64,000 nt of DNA, taken from assembly GCF_003063245.1 (NCBI RefSeq), contig NZ_MUXE01000012.1, positions 22,394-86,393 on the forward strand. The letters run 5' to 3'. The DNA is from Arcobacter caeni (GTDB lineage Bacteria; Campylobacterota; Campylobacteria; Campylobacterales; Arcobacteraceae). The notes under the pieces are model-generated. The model made no database searches and was not told where the DNA came from. It saw only the letters and a program-made list of their open reading frames with translations. Numbering within the stretch: position 1 is the first letter of the stretch; the number at the start of each line of letters is the position of its first letter. Positions 45,416 through 52,706 of the stretch are shown here, piece after piece. Made by a program: the position numbers and the translations under genes.

Positions 45416-45763
45416 ATGAAAACCTCCTATCATCGTAGACGCAAAATAAAAATAAGAAGAATAGCATTAAGGGATTTGATTTTACGAGGTATTGAAAATC
45501 CAAAAGATTTAGCAAAAGAGTTAAAAGTTACTGAACCCACAATAAAAAGAGATTTAGAAGCTCTTGAAACCATGAGTGAAGAGGATTTTACTTTTGAGAC
45601 TAGGCAAACTTCACAAGAAATACTTGATAAAAAAGATAGTATATTAAAAATGTTAGATGATGAGAAATATTATAATGAAAATGGCGATTTAAACATATCA
45701 AAAATAACAAAAGATTTAAAAACAAGTAGAGTAACAGTTATGTCCGTTTTAAATGGAGAATAA
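45416..45763 (+). CDS. Small DNA-binding protein with two helix-turn-helix segments
   Basis: 115 residues with a very basic start (KTSYHRRRKIKIRRIALRD). The first HTH is ENPKDLAKELKVTEPTIKRDLEALE (~27-51), typical of DeoR/Lrp-like winged domains. A second HTH-like part is DLNISKITKDLKTSRVTVMSVLN (~91-113). No effector-binding domain is present. It could be a local regulator of the ABM gene or of the following genes; targets are unknown. The spacing suggests an operon with the ABM gene. Confidence 0.65.
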   Translation: MKTSYHRRRKIKIRRIALRDLILRGIENPKDLAKELKVTEPTIKRDLEALETMSEEDFTFETRQTSQEILDKKDSILKMLDDEKYYNENGDLNISKITKDLKTSRVTVMSVLNGE

Positions 45764-45822
45764 TAAATCTATGATAAACTGCGTTGTTTGACTTTATAAA
45801 ATACAAATTAATAGGATAACAA

Positions 45823-45966
45823 ATGGCTAAAATAAATTACAATTATGAAAAACGAGCTCGAGAGCTAGAAAAAGAAAAAAAGAAAGAAGAAAAGCGTAAG
45901 AAAAAAGAAGCGTTAAATAATAATGATACTGAAATAGTAGAAGAGATAGCTACATCGGAAAAATAG
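45823..45966 (+). CDS. 47-residue highly charged small protein
   Basis: ATG 45823 to TAG 45964-45966, with an upstream AGGA about seven bases before the start. After MAKINYNYEK comes an uninterrupted Lys/Glu/Arg helix (RARELEKEKKKEEKRKKKEA) and then an acidic tail. The pseudouridine synthase gene begins three bases after the stop, so the two are almost surely co-translated. The composition resembles rRNA- or ribosome-associated helices; this function is inferred. Confidence 0.7.
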   Translation: MAKINYNYEKRARELEKEKKKEEKRKKKEALNNNDTEIVEEIATSEK

Positions 45967-45969
45967 TTA

Positions 45970-46542
45970 ATGAATAGAACAATGAACGATTCAGAAAAAT
46001 TGTTAGTACTGAATAAACCTAAGGGTTATTTAGTCACAAGATCTGATGACCTTGGGCGAAAAACTGTTTATAATCTTTTACCAGATTGGGTTTTTACTGA
46101 TGGATGGATGCCTATTGGACGACTTGATTTAGAATCTAAAGGGCTTTTATTATTTACAAGAGATGGCAAAATAAACGATGCTTTAACAAAACCTGGAAAT
46201 TGTATTAAAATATATGAAGTTTGGGTTAGAGGTTATGTAACAGATGAACATATTGCTGAGGCAAAAAAAGGCGTTGAAAGTATTCACGGAATACTGAAAG
46301 CAAAAGTGGAAAAAATAGGGAATGGCGGAGCAAAAACAAAACTAAAAGTTGAACTAGAAGAGGGTAAAAATCGTCATATTCGCAGACTCTTTGGCGCATT
46401 AAAAGACCCAAAATTTGGAACACCTTTAAAGGTCTTGGATTTGAATAGAGTTAGTATTGGCAGTTTTAAGCCCAATATAGAAATAGGTAAATGGCGTTAT
46501 CTCTCATTGGAAGAAGAGAGAATGTTAATTAAAAATAAGTAG
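45970..46542 (+). CDS. RluE/RsuA-family pseudouridine synthase
   Basis: Isomerises a uridine in rRNA. 190 residues with LVLNKPKGYLV, the catalytic-aspartate motif PIGRLDLESKGLLLFT, and the KNRHIRRLFG segment. There is no N-terminal S4 domain, which points to the RluE branch (23S rRNA, U2457 in E. coli). It is preceded by a 47-residue basic protein gene. A second, different RluE-like gene lies at 49402-50031. Confidence 0.88.
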   Translation: MNRTMNDSEKLLVLNKPKGYLVTRSDDLGRKTVYNLLPDWVFTDGWMPIGRLDLESKGLLLFTRDGKINDALTKPGNCIKIYEVWVRGYVTDEHIAEAKKGVESIHGILKAKVEKIGNGGAKTKLKVELEEGKNRHIRRLFGALKDPKFGTPLKVLDLNRVSIGSFKPNIEIGKWRYLSLEEERMLIKNK

Positions 46543-46579
46543 AGTAATACGATAGGAGCTTAAAATCAAAATAATAAAT

Positions 46580-47359
46580 GTGATTTCTAATCAAGATAGA
46601 ATAAATCTAATTCGAACTTTTTGTGATGATGATTTAGAAAATGAAGTTGAAAATGTTTTGAAAAATATTTTAGAAAATGGCTCTTATGAATTAAAGTTAA
46701 TGATAAAACTTTTTGATTTAATGGATAATTCAAGTAGTGTTGATAGTGATTTACAGGCTTCTTATTCTATTGGTAATAGAACAATCGAAGTTATTAACAC
46801 TTGTGAACAATTAGAAAAGGCAATGAATTCAATCCACTTATCTCCTTTTATAGGTTTTGATAGTGAACAAAAGCCAACCTTTAAAAAAGGTGAAGCAGAT
46901 AATGGTGTTTGCCTGATTCAATTAGCTACAAAAGATAAGTGTTATCTTATTCAAACTAAACAAATCAAAAATCTAAAGCCACTTATAAACTTTTTGGAAG
47001 ATGAAAAAATAATAAAAATTGGTACTGGACTAAAAGGCGATAGTATAGCACTTTTTAAACAATTTAATCTAAGACTAAAATCAACAATCGACCTTGAAAA
47101 TGTATTCAAAAAACTATCATCAAAAAACCAAATAGGAGCAAAAAAAGCAGCTTCTATAATCTTAAATGAAAAATTACAAAAATCAAAAAATATGTCAAGA
47201 TCAAATTGGGAAAATGAAGAGCTAACATCTGGACAACTCAAATACGCTTCCGAAGATGCAACTGTTGTATATGATGTAATGAACAAAATTTTAGAGGAAT
47301 ATCCATTTGTTATGAAAATGATGCCGATGTTTTTTCAGGTGCAGTATTCTCTGGAATAA
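46580..47359 (+). CDS. 3'-5' exonuclease (RNase D-like, DEDDy)
   Basis: 259 residues from GTG 46580. A short helical region (~1-80) precedes the exonuclease fold. Motif I is FIGFDSEQ (Asp/Glu), motif II IGTGLKGDSIAL (Asp), and motif III YASEDATVVYDVM (Tyr and Asp), so all four acidic residues and the tyrosine are present. It degrades RNA or DNA 3' ends; the RNase D C-terminal HRDC domain is absent. The start is uncertain: an AGGAG site lies 21 bases before the GTG, nearer to an in-frame ATC. Confidence 0.78.
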   Translation: MISNQDRINLIRTFCDDDLENEVENVLKNILENGSYELKLMIKLFDLMDNSSSVDSDLQASYSIGNRTIEVINTCEQLEKAMNSIHLSPFIGFDSEQKPTFKKGEADNGVCLIQLATKDKCYLIQTKQIKNLKPLINFLEDEKIIKIGTGLKGDSIALFKQFNLRLKSTIDLENVFKKLSSKNQIGAKKAASIILNEKLQKSKNMSRSNWENEELTSGQLKYASEDATVVYDVMNKILEEYPFVMKMMPMFFQVQYSLE

Positions 47360-47490
47360 AAAATATACTATAATTTAAATAGCTAATTATCAACCTAAAA
47401 TAGTTTGAATTTTAAAGAACAAAATCTGTAAATTATAAAATAGGTATTAAAAAAAATGATGAATAAGAAATATCAATTATATTAAGGCTT

Positions 47491-47637
47491 TTATATATTT
47501 TCAGGTTTTATTGGGTGGGTTTTATTATCTATTTTATCTTTATCAAAAGTATGATAATTTTTGCACTCTTTTATAAAAGCGCTTTTTGGGCTTGAAGCAT
47601 AGAAGAAATCTCTAAGTATCTTTAAATAATTAAACAT
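47491..47637 (-). pseudogene. Truncated copy of the GIY-YIG-like gene
   Basis: A 48-codon open frame whose last ~36 codons match codons ~70-105 of the intact gene at 48928-49272, for example FFYASSPKSAF and KECKNYHTFDKDKIDNKTHP. The N-terminal two-thirds are replaced by unrelated sequence, and the CPYCQ tail is lost to an early stop. It is the left copy of the direct repeat. The rest of the 47360-47748 gap holds no other gene I can see. Confidence 0.75.
47496..47604. repeat. Left copy of 109-bp direct repeat
   Basis: Matches 48957-49065 without gaps and with about six substitutions (for example GGTTTTATTGGG versus GGTTTTTCTGGG). The two copies are 1461 bases apart and bracket the RelA/SpoT-domain gene. 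Confidence 0.9.
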
Positions 47638-47748
47638 TCTCATTCTAGTTAGCTATATGTATCAAAATAATATGGATATTATGCAAATTTTATTATAAAT
47701 CTATTATCATCTTGATAAAATACAAAATCCATATTTAAAGGGAGAAAA

Positions 47749-48813
47749 ATGAGTGATAATATTTCAAAAACAAAAATTAAGACTATTGGTAGTCATATAA
47801 AAAATAGTTCTTTATCACAAGATGATTTAAGCGTTTTCTCTGAGTGGAGATCTAGTCATGCGATTCTAACAAGAGAATTAGCAAAAACACTTAAGATTAA
47901 AAGAAAAAAAAAGAATGATAAACAGTTTATTATTTCAAGAAGACTAAAAAGACAACCTTCAATATTTGCAAAACTTACAAGATTTCCAAATATGCAATTA
48001 AATACAATGCAAGATATTGGTGGAGTTAGAATAATTTTAAAAAACCAAAAAGAAGTTTATACCTTATCAGATGAATTAAATATCCTGTGTGGCTCAAATA
48101 AAAAAGCAATGTTTGTACTAAAAAAACCAATCAATGATTATATACAAAAGCCAAAAGAAGATGGCTATCGATCAATTCATCATGTATATTCATATTCAGG
48201 TTCTAGTAAGAAAAAAGAGTTTTTGAAAGGCATGTTTATTGAACTACAAATAAGAACTCAAATACAACATATCTGGGCAACAACACTTGAGATATTTGAT
48301 ATTAAAAATGAATCTTCACTAAAAATTGGTGAAGGGAATCAAGAGCATAGAGAATTTTTTAAGCTATGCAGTCTTATTTTGTCTTTTATAGATAAAACAA
48401 CAACAGAAATTGAAAAAACAAATTTTGTACTAGAAGAAGTGTATGATAAACTTGTTACTTTAAATAATAAATATAACATTTTAGGTTTATTAAGAGGACT
48501 AAATGTCTCAATTAATCATATTGACAAAAAAAATAAAAACGATTTTTTTATATTAGAACTTGACTACAGCACAAGTAAATTAAATATTACTATTCCAAAT
48601 AGTGAAGAAGATGCAAAATATATTTATGCTGGACGAGAACAAGATATAAGATTAAGAAACGAATCAAAGGAAGTTGTTTTAGTTTCAGGAGAAAATATGA
48701 AAGCAATAGAAAAAGCTTATCCAAACTATTTTCTGGATGCTAAAAAATTTATAGCTTATATATCTGACTTCCTTAAAAAAGATGGAGTGATATGGAAAGC
48801 CATAAAAGGATAA
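47749..48813 (+). CDS. Synthetase-only RelA/SpoT-domain protein, toxSAS/CapRel-like
   Basis: 354 residues, soluble. An N-terminal helical lead (~1-60) precedes a (p)ppGpp-synthetase-type fold. Candidate catalytic residues are Arg65/Lys67 and Lys75 in RRLKRQPSIFAKL, Asp89 and Arg94 in MQDIGGVRII, Tyr140/His144 in EDGYRSIHH, and Glu165/Gln167 in ELQIRTQIQH. There is no HD hydrolase, TGS or ACT domain, so it is not a housekeeping Rel. A distinct C-terminal ~120 residues end with AYPNYFLDAKKFIAYI. It may make alarmones or pyrophosphorylate tRNA as fused toxin-antitoxin RelA-like proteins do; this is inferred. It is flanked by the 109-bp repeat. Confidence 0.83.
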   Translation: MSDNISKTKIKTIGSHIKNSSLSQDDLSVFSEWRSSHAILTRELAKTLKIKRKKKNDKQFIISRRLKRQPSIFAKLTRFPNMQLNTMQDIGGVRIILKNQKEVYTLSDELNILCGSNKKAMFVLKKPINDYIQKPKEDGYRSIHHVYSYSGSSKKKEFLKGMFIELQIRTQIQHIWATTLEIFDIKNESSLKIGEGNQEHREFFKLCSLILSFIDKTTTEIEKTNFVLEEVYDKLVTLNNKYNILGLLRGLNVSINHIDKKNKNDFFILELDYSTSKLNITIPNSEEDAKYIYAGREQDIRLRNESKEVVLVSGENMKAIEKAYPNYFLDAKKFIAYISDFLKKDGVIWKAIKG

Positions 48814-48927
48814 GGAATAAAATTAACTATATTAAGATTTTTATTAAGTTATAGTAAAATAAAAAAATAGGGGTCAGGTCATGAATGGAGGCTTTTAACT
48901 AAAAAATTCTAGAAATACTATACTTAA

Positions 48928-49272
48928 TCACTGACAATAAGGACAAGTATACTCTGTATTTTCAGGTTTTTCTGGGTGGGTTTTATTATCTATTTTATCT
49001 TTATCAAAAGTATGATAATTTTTGCACTCTTTCTCAAAAGCACTTTTTGGGCTTGAAGCATAGAAAAATTTAAATCTTTTATATTTACCAATCCAATTTT
49101 TAATTTCGTGATTTAAATCTGTATCAGAACGACCATAATTTTGAACTACAAAAAGTCCACTTTTACTTTCAAATCCTAAAGCAAAGTTACCAGCGGATAT
49201 TTTTGTGATTTCATCATCTACACTTTTAGCTGTTAAGGCATAAGAACTTTTCATTCCAATAGATCTCTTCAT
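48928..49272 (-). CDS. GIY-YIG-like small protein with C-terminal zinc-knuckle-like tail
   Basis: 114 residues. The strand-loop-strand SAGNFALGF...GLFVVQNYGRSDTDLNHEIKNW recalls degenerate GIY-YIG folds (LG..., then YVGRSD-type), followed by YKRFKFFYASSPKSAFEKEC. The tail TEYTCPYCQ has a CxxC. Catalytic identity is uncertain because the first tyrosine-tyrosine pair is altered. It converges on the RelA/SpoT-domain gene. Part of its coding sequence is the right copy of the direct repeat. Confidence 0.55.
   Translation of the reverse strand: MKRSIGMKSSYALTAKSVDDEITKISAGNFALGFESKSGLFVVQNYGRSDTDLNHEIKNWIGKYKRFKFFYASSPKSAFEKECKNYHTFDKDKIDNKTHPEKPENTEYTCPYCQ
48957..49065. repeat. Right copy of 109-bp direct repeat
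   Basis: Lies inside the intact GIY-YIG-like gene (codons ~70-105). The reading frame is conserved in both copies, so the left copy came from a gene of this family, not from random sequence. Confidence 0.9.
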
Positions 49273-49401
49273 TTATATTCCTTAGGTTGATTTTCTAAAA
49301 TTAAATTTACTTAGCAGTATACTAAACTAATTCTAATTTAAAATAAAAGGACTATAATTCCACAACAAAAGCCTATATTCATAGGTTCAAGGACAGATTT
49401 A

Positions 49402-50031
49402 ATGCCAGATACTACTCAAAATCTAATAGAACTCTCTACCCCAAAGCAAAATCACCAGCATTTCAAAATATTTAAGCCATATGGTTTTTTAAGTCAGTTT
49501 GTACCAGAAACAAGGAAGAAAAAAAAGTTATTAAGTGAGTTATTTCCATTCCCTGATAAGATTATGGCTATTGGCAGACTTGATCATGACTCTGAGGGAT
49601 TATTATTACTCACAACTGACGGCATGAAAAGCTTTCAAGTAAGAGATAAAAGTATAGAAAAAGAGTATTACGCACAAGTTGATGGAGAGATTACACAAGA
49701 TGCAATATCACAGCTTCAAAATGGTGTTAATATTAGTGTTAATGGGACTAACTATCTGACTCTTCCTTGTAAAGCATTTGTGCTTGAAAATGAGCCTAAG
49801 CTTCCAGCTCGTGGTCGTGATATTCGTGGTTCAAGTCATGGACCTACTAGCTGGATTTCTATTACGATTTGTGAGGGGAAAAACCGTCAGATAAGAAAAA
49901 TGACGGCTGCTGTTGGTTTTGCCACCTTAAGACTGGTAAGAATCAGGATTGGTAATATTCATATTGATAACATGATTGCAGGTGAGGTTGTTACTCTAGC
50001 TAATTTTGATGATGCACTTAATCGCAGTTAA
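49402..50031 (+). CDS. Second RluE-like pseudouridine synthase
   Basis: 209 residues. A short polar start precedes FKPYGFLSQF, the catalytic motif AIGRLDHDSEGLLLLTTDG and the GKNRQIRKMTAAVGFATLRLVR segment. No S4 domain, so it belongs to the RluE group. It differs clearly from the neighbour at 45970 in its motifs and in a longer insertion (LPARGRDIRGSSHGP). Its codon use is less A/T-biased near CGTGGTCGTGATATTCGTGG, which would fit acquisition from another lineage. Either of the two could be the native enzyme. Confidence 0.88.
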   Translation: MPDTTQNLIELSTPKQNHQHFKIFKPYGFLSQFVPETRKKKKLLSELFPFPDKIMAIGRLDHDSEGLLLLTTDGMKSFQVRDKSIEKEYYAQVDGEITQDAISQLQNGVNISVNGTNYLTLPCKAFVLENEPKLPARGRDIRGSSHGPTSWISITICEGKNRQIRKMTAAVGFATLRLVRIRIGNIHIDNMIAGEVVTLANFDDALNRS

Positions 50032-50072
50032 GTCAAATTTCATTAGAATACAAAAATATTTAAAGGATTTAA

Positions 50073-50636
50073 ATGAAAAAAGAATTTGACAAGTTTAAAC
50101 AATGGCTTACACTCAATTATAGTGATGGTTTATTAGATTTAAATCCACCTGCTACAAATGAAGAAATAGAAGAACTTAAAACTACACTTGGTGTTGAATT
50201 ACCAGAGGATTTTATTAGCGTATTAAAAATACATAATGGTCAAAAAGGTGAAGCTGCTTGGCTTTTTGATTCTCAAGAGTTTTTATCAACGCACCGTATC
50301 ATTGAAGAGTTTACTACTTGGAAAAAGCTGTTAAAAAGTGAACTTCATAACAAAGTCTCAACTCCTGATGATGGAGTTAAAAGTGATTGGTGGAATATTA
50401 ACTGGATACCATTTACAAGTGATGGTTGTGGAGATCATTATTGTATTGATTTAAGCCCAACTCGAAAAGGAACAAAAGGTCAAATTATTACTTTATGGTA
50501 TGAGTCAAGTGAGCGAGAAATCGTGGCTAAGAGTTTTTCTTTATGGTTTGAAGAATATGTTAATCTCTTATATTCAGGTGAGCTGGTTTACTCAAAAGAG
50601 TACAACTCTATCGTTTATAAAGATGAATTAGAATAA
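50073..50636 (+). CDS. SMI1/KNR4 family protein
   Basis: 187 residues, soluble, one SMI1/KNR4 (SUKH) domain. Family marks are NPPATNEEIEELKTTLGVELPEDFISVLKIHNGQ, then the WWNINWIPFTSDGCGDHYCIDLSP block and a late SFSLWFEEYVNLL. SUKH proteins are often immunity proteins for contact-dependent or polymorphic toxins, but many are free-standing with unknown roles. No toxin gene is adjacent. It is followed by a rhodanese gene after nine bases. Confidence 0.85.
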   Translation: MKKEFDKFKQWLTLNYSDGLLDLNPPATNEEIEELKTTLGVELPEDFISVLKIHNGQKGEAAWLFDSQEFLSTHRIIEEFTTWKKLLKSELHNKVSTPDDGVKSDWWNINWIPFTSDGCGDHYCIDLSPTRKGTKGQIITLWYESSEREIVAKSFSLWFEEYVNLLYSGELVYSKEYNSIVYKDELE

Positions 50637-50645
50637 GGAAAAATT

Positions 50646-50990
50646 TTGAATGAAAATATAATTTATGCGTTTATTGCATTAGTAGTTTTTATAGCTTACA
50701 AAAAATATACTCAATACAAAGTATTAAAACTTGTTCCAACTTTGTTGAAGCAAGGTGGGCAAATCGTTGATGTTAGAAGTAAAACAGAATTTGCATATGC
50801 CCATAAAGATGGAAGTATCAACATTCCTTTAGATTTACTCAAAAATAGAATGAAAGAATTAGATAATACTAAGCCTATAATTCTTTGTTGTGCTAGTGGA
50901 AGTAGAAGTGGTTTGGCAAAGCGAACTTTGATAGCAAATGGATTTATAGATGTTCACAATGCAGGAACATGGCGTTCTCTTATAAAATAA
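50646..50990 (+). CDS. Membrane-anchored rhodanese-like protein
   Basis: 114 residues from a TTG start with AAGGAA upstream. One N-terminal membrane helix (~4-20) is followed by a rhodanese domain with IVDVRSKTEFAYAH and the active-site loop CCASGSRSG, where the loop cysteine would carry the persulfide. It probably handles sulfane sulfur at the inner membrane face. It is in the same direction as, and close to, the SMI1/KNR4 gene, though functional linkage is unclear. Confidence 0.87.
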   Translation: MNENIIYAFIALVVFIAYKKYTQYKVLKLVPTLLKQGGQIVDVRSKTEFAYAHKDGSINIPLDLLKNRMKELDNTKPIILCCASGSRSGLAKRTLIANGFIDVHNAGTWRSLIK

Positions 50991-51070
50991 AATAACAAGT
51001 ATTGGTGATTTTAACACGATTGTAAATAGCTATGTGTTATTATTGCCACCATTTTAGATTTAGGAGATTT

Positions 51071-52375
51071 ATGCGTTTTTTTATTATTGTTTTTTTCCCA
51101 TTTATTTATCTTTTTGCTTCAAACACACCTTTTGATTTATATAAAAAAGAGACAAATCCAAACCAACATACACTTTTAATTATCGGCGGAATTCATGGTG
51201 ATGAACCAGGAGGTTATTTTGCTCCTGCGATTTTAGAAAAATATTACAAAATTAAATCTGGTAATTTATGGATTATCCCAAATATAAATGCTGATAGTAT
51301 TATGGCAAATAGTAGGGGAATTTATGGAGATATGAATCGAAAATTTAGCATTATTAATGAAAATGATAGTGATTTTATAACTATAAATAAAGTGAAAGAT
51401 ATTATTTTAGATAAAAAAGTAGATTTGATATTAAACTTACATGATGGACATGGTTTTTATAGAAATAAATATGAAAATGCTATTTTTAATCCAAATGCTT
51501 GGGGACAAGCTACTATTATTGACCAAGAAAAAATGAATGGACTTGAGAAGTTTGGGAATTTAGATGAAATTGCAACTAAAGTTACAAATACTTTGAATGA
51601 AGATAATTTATTTCAAAAATACCACTCTTTTGGTGTTAAAAATACTCAAACAAAATTTAAAGATGAGCAAATGCAACTATCTCTTACTTATTTTGCTGTT
51701 ACGAATAACAAACCAGCTTTAGCCATAGAAACAAGTAAAAATATCACTGAATTAACATATAAAGTAATTTATCAATTAAAATCTATTGAAGAATTTATGA
51801 AAATCATGGATATAAAATTTGAGAGAGATTTTGATATAAATAACTACAAAGAGATAGAAAGTAGAATTTTTGATTTTGGAAAAGTAAAGATAAATGACAA
51901 CATTACTTTAGAATTAAGTGATATTAAAAATAATATAAGATTTGTTCCTTTGAAAAAAGAAGATAATAAATTTGATTTTACTCATACTTTAGCAAGAGTA
52001 AAATATAACGATAATAAATATGAAATTTACATTGGAAATATAAAAATATCAGATTTATACCCTCAAATTTTTGATGTATCTAGTACAAATAATAAAATAA
52101 AAATTCTTGTTGATAATAAAGAAATAGAAACTTCTTTTGCTAGTCAAATAGATATTAAAAATGATTTTAAAATACTAAAAAGTGATTTTAGGGTTAATAT
52201 TATTGGCTTTAGTAAAGATGGATTAGATAGTGAAGATAATATTTTGATTAAAAAAAGTGATATTCAAGAAAATTATTCAATTGATAATAATAAAACAAAA
52301 TATAGAGCTGAATTTTATAAAGATGGTAAATTTTATGGAATGATAGTTTTAAATTTTTTAAAAGAGAATAAATAA
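51071..52375 (+). CDS. M99/M14-type peptidoglycan carboxypeptidase, Csd4/Pgp1-like
   Basis: 434 residues from ATG 51071 with TAGGAGATTT upstream; a longer frame begins 13 codons earlier but lacks a site. A signal peptide (~1-18) precedes a carboxypeptidase domain with GGIHGDEPGG (His and Glu zinc ligands) and LNLHDGHGFY (third ligand histidine), then a late AIETSKN with the catalytic glutamate. Two C-terminal beta domains (~240-434) match the layout of Csd4/Pgp1, which trims muropeptides to tripeptides and shapes helical cells. The first ligand is His, where H. pylori Csd4 has Gln. Confidence 0.87.
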   Translation: MRFFIIVFFPFIYLFASNTPFDLYKKETNPNQHTLLIIGGIHGDEPGGYFAPAILEKYYKIKSGNLWIIPNINADSIMANSRGIYGDMNRKFSIINENDSDFITINKVKDIILDKKVDLILNLHDGHGFYRNKYENAIFNPNAWGQATIIDQEKMNGLEKFGNLDEIATKVTNTLNEDNLFQKYHSFGVKNTQTKFKDEQMQLSLTYFAVTNNKPALAIETSKNITELTYKVIYQLKSIEEFMKIMDIKFERDFDINNYKEIESRIFDFGKVKINDNITLELSDIKNNIRFVPLKKEDNKFDFTHTLARVKYNDNKYEIYIGNIKISDLYPQIFDVSSTNNKIKILVDNKEIETSFASQIDIKNDFKILKSDFRVNIIGFSKDGLDSEDNILIKKSDIQENYSIDNNKTKYRAEFYKDGKFYGMIVLNFLKENK

Positions 52376-52397
52376 TTAAAAAGATAAAAAAGGAATT

Positions 52398-52604
52398 TTA
52401 CTTCCCTTTTTTATCATCAAACTTCGGTGTACATTTCTTACTAATAATACATACTGGACAAAATCCAATGATTCCTAAAATAAGTGGAATTACTCCTAAA
52501 TAAAACCATGGATTACTTAAAAGAAATCCTGTAATAATCAAAACTAATCCAAGAACTATTCTAAATGGTCTACAAAAACTTCTAATCTTATCAAATATAT
52601 TCAT
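52398..52604 (-). CDS. DUF2892-like two-helix membrane protein
   Basis: 68 residues with two membrane helices (~15-30 and ~33-48), an NPWFYLG turn between them and GFCPVCIISKKC after the second. This resembles the YgaP-type DUF2892 tail with CPVC. It may bind metal or redox partners through these cysteines; the function is unknown. It converges with the M99 peptidase gene. Confidence 0.8.
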   Translation of the reverse strand: MNIFDKIRSFCRPFRIVLGLVLIITGFLLSNPWFYLGVIPLILGIIGFCPVCIISKKCTPKFDDKKGK

Positions 52605-52706
52605 AACAAAATCCTTTAATTAAAATGTGATTATTATATAACTAAACTTAATAATTAATTAATAAGTATTACTTATAAAAATAGATGATTATAATAATAT
52701 TTAAAT

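Noticed and set aside
48870..48891. GGGGTCAGGTC-type motif after the RelA/SpoT gene
   Set aside because: It recalls sequences seen before REP-associated transposases, but no transposase frame follows and the match is too short to call.
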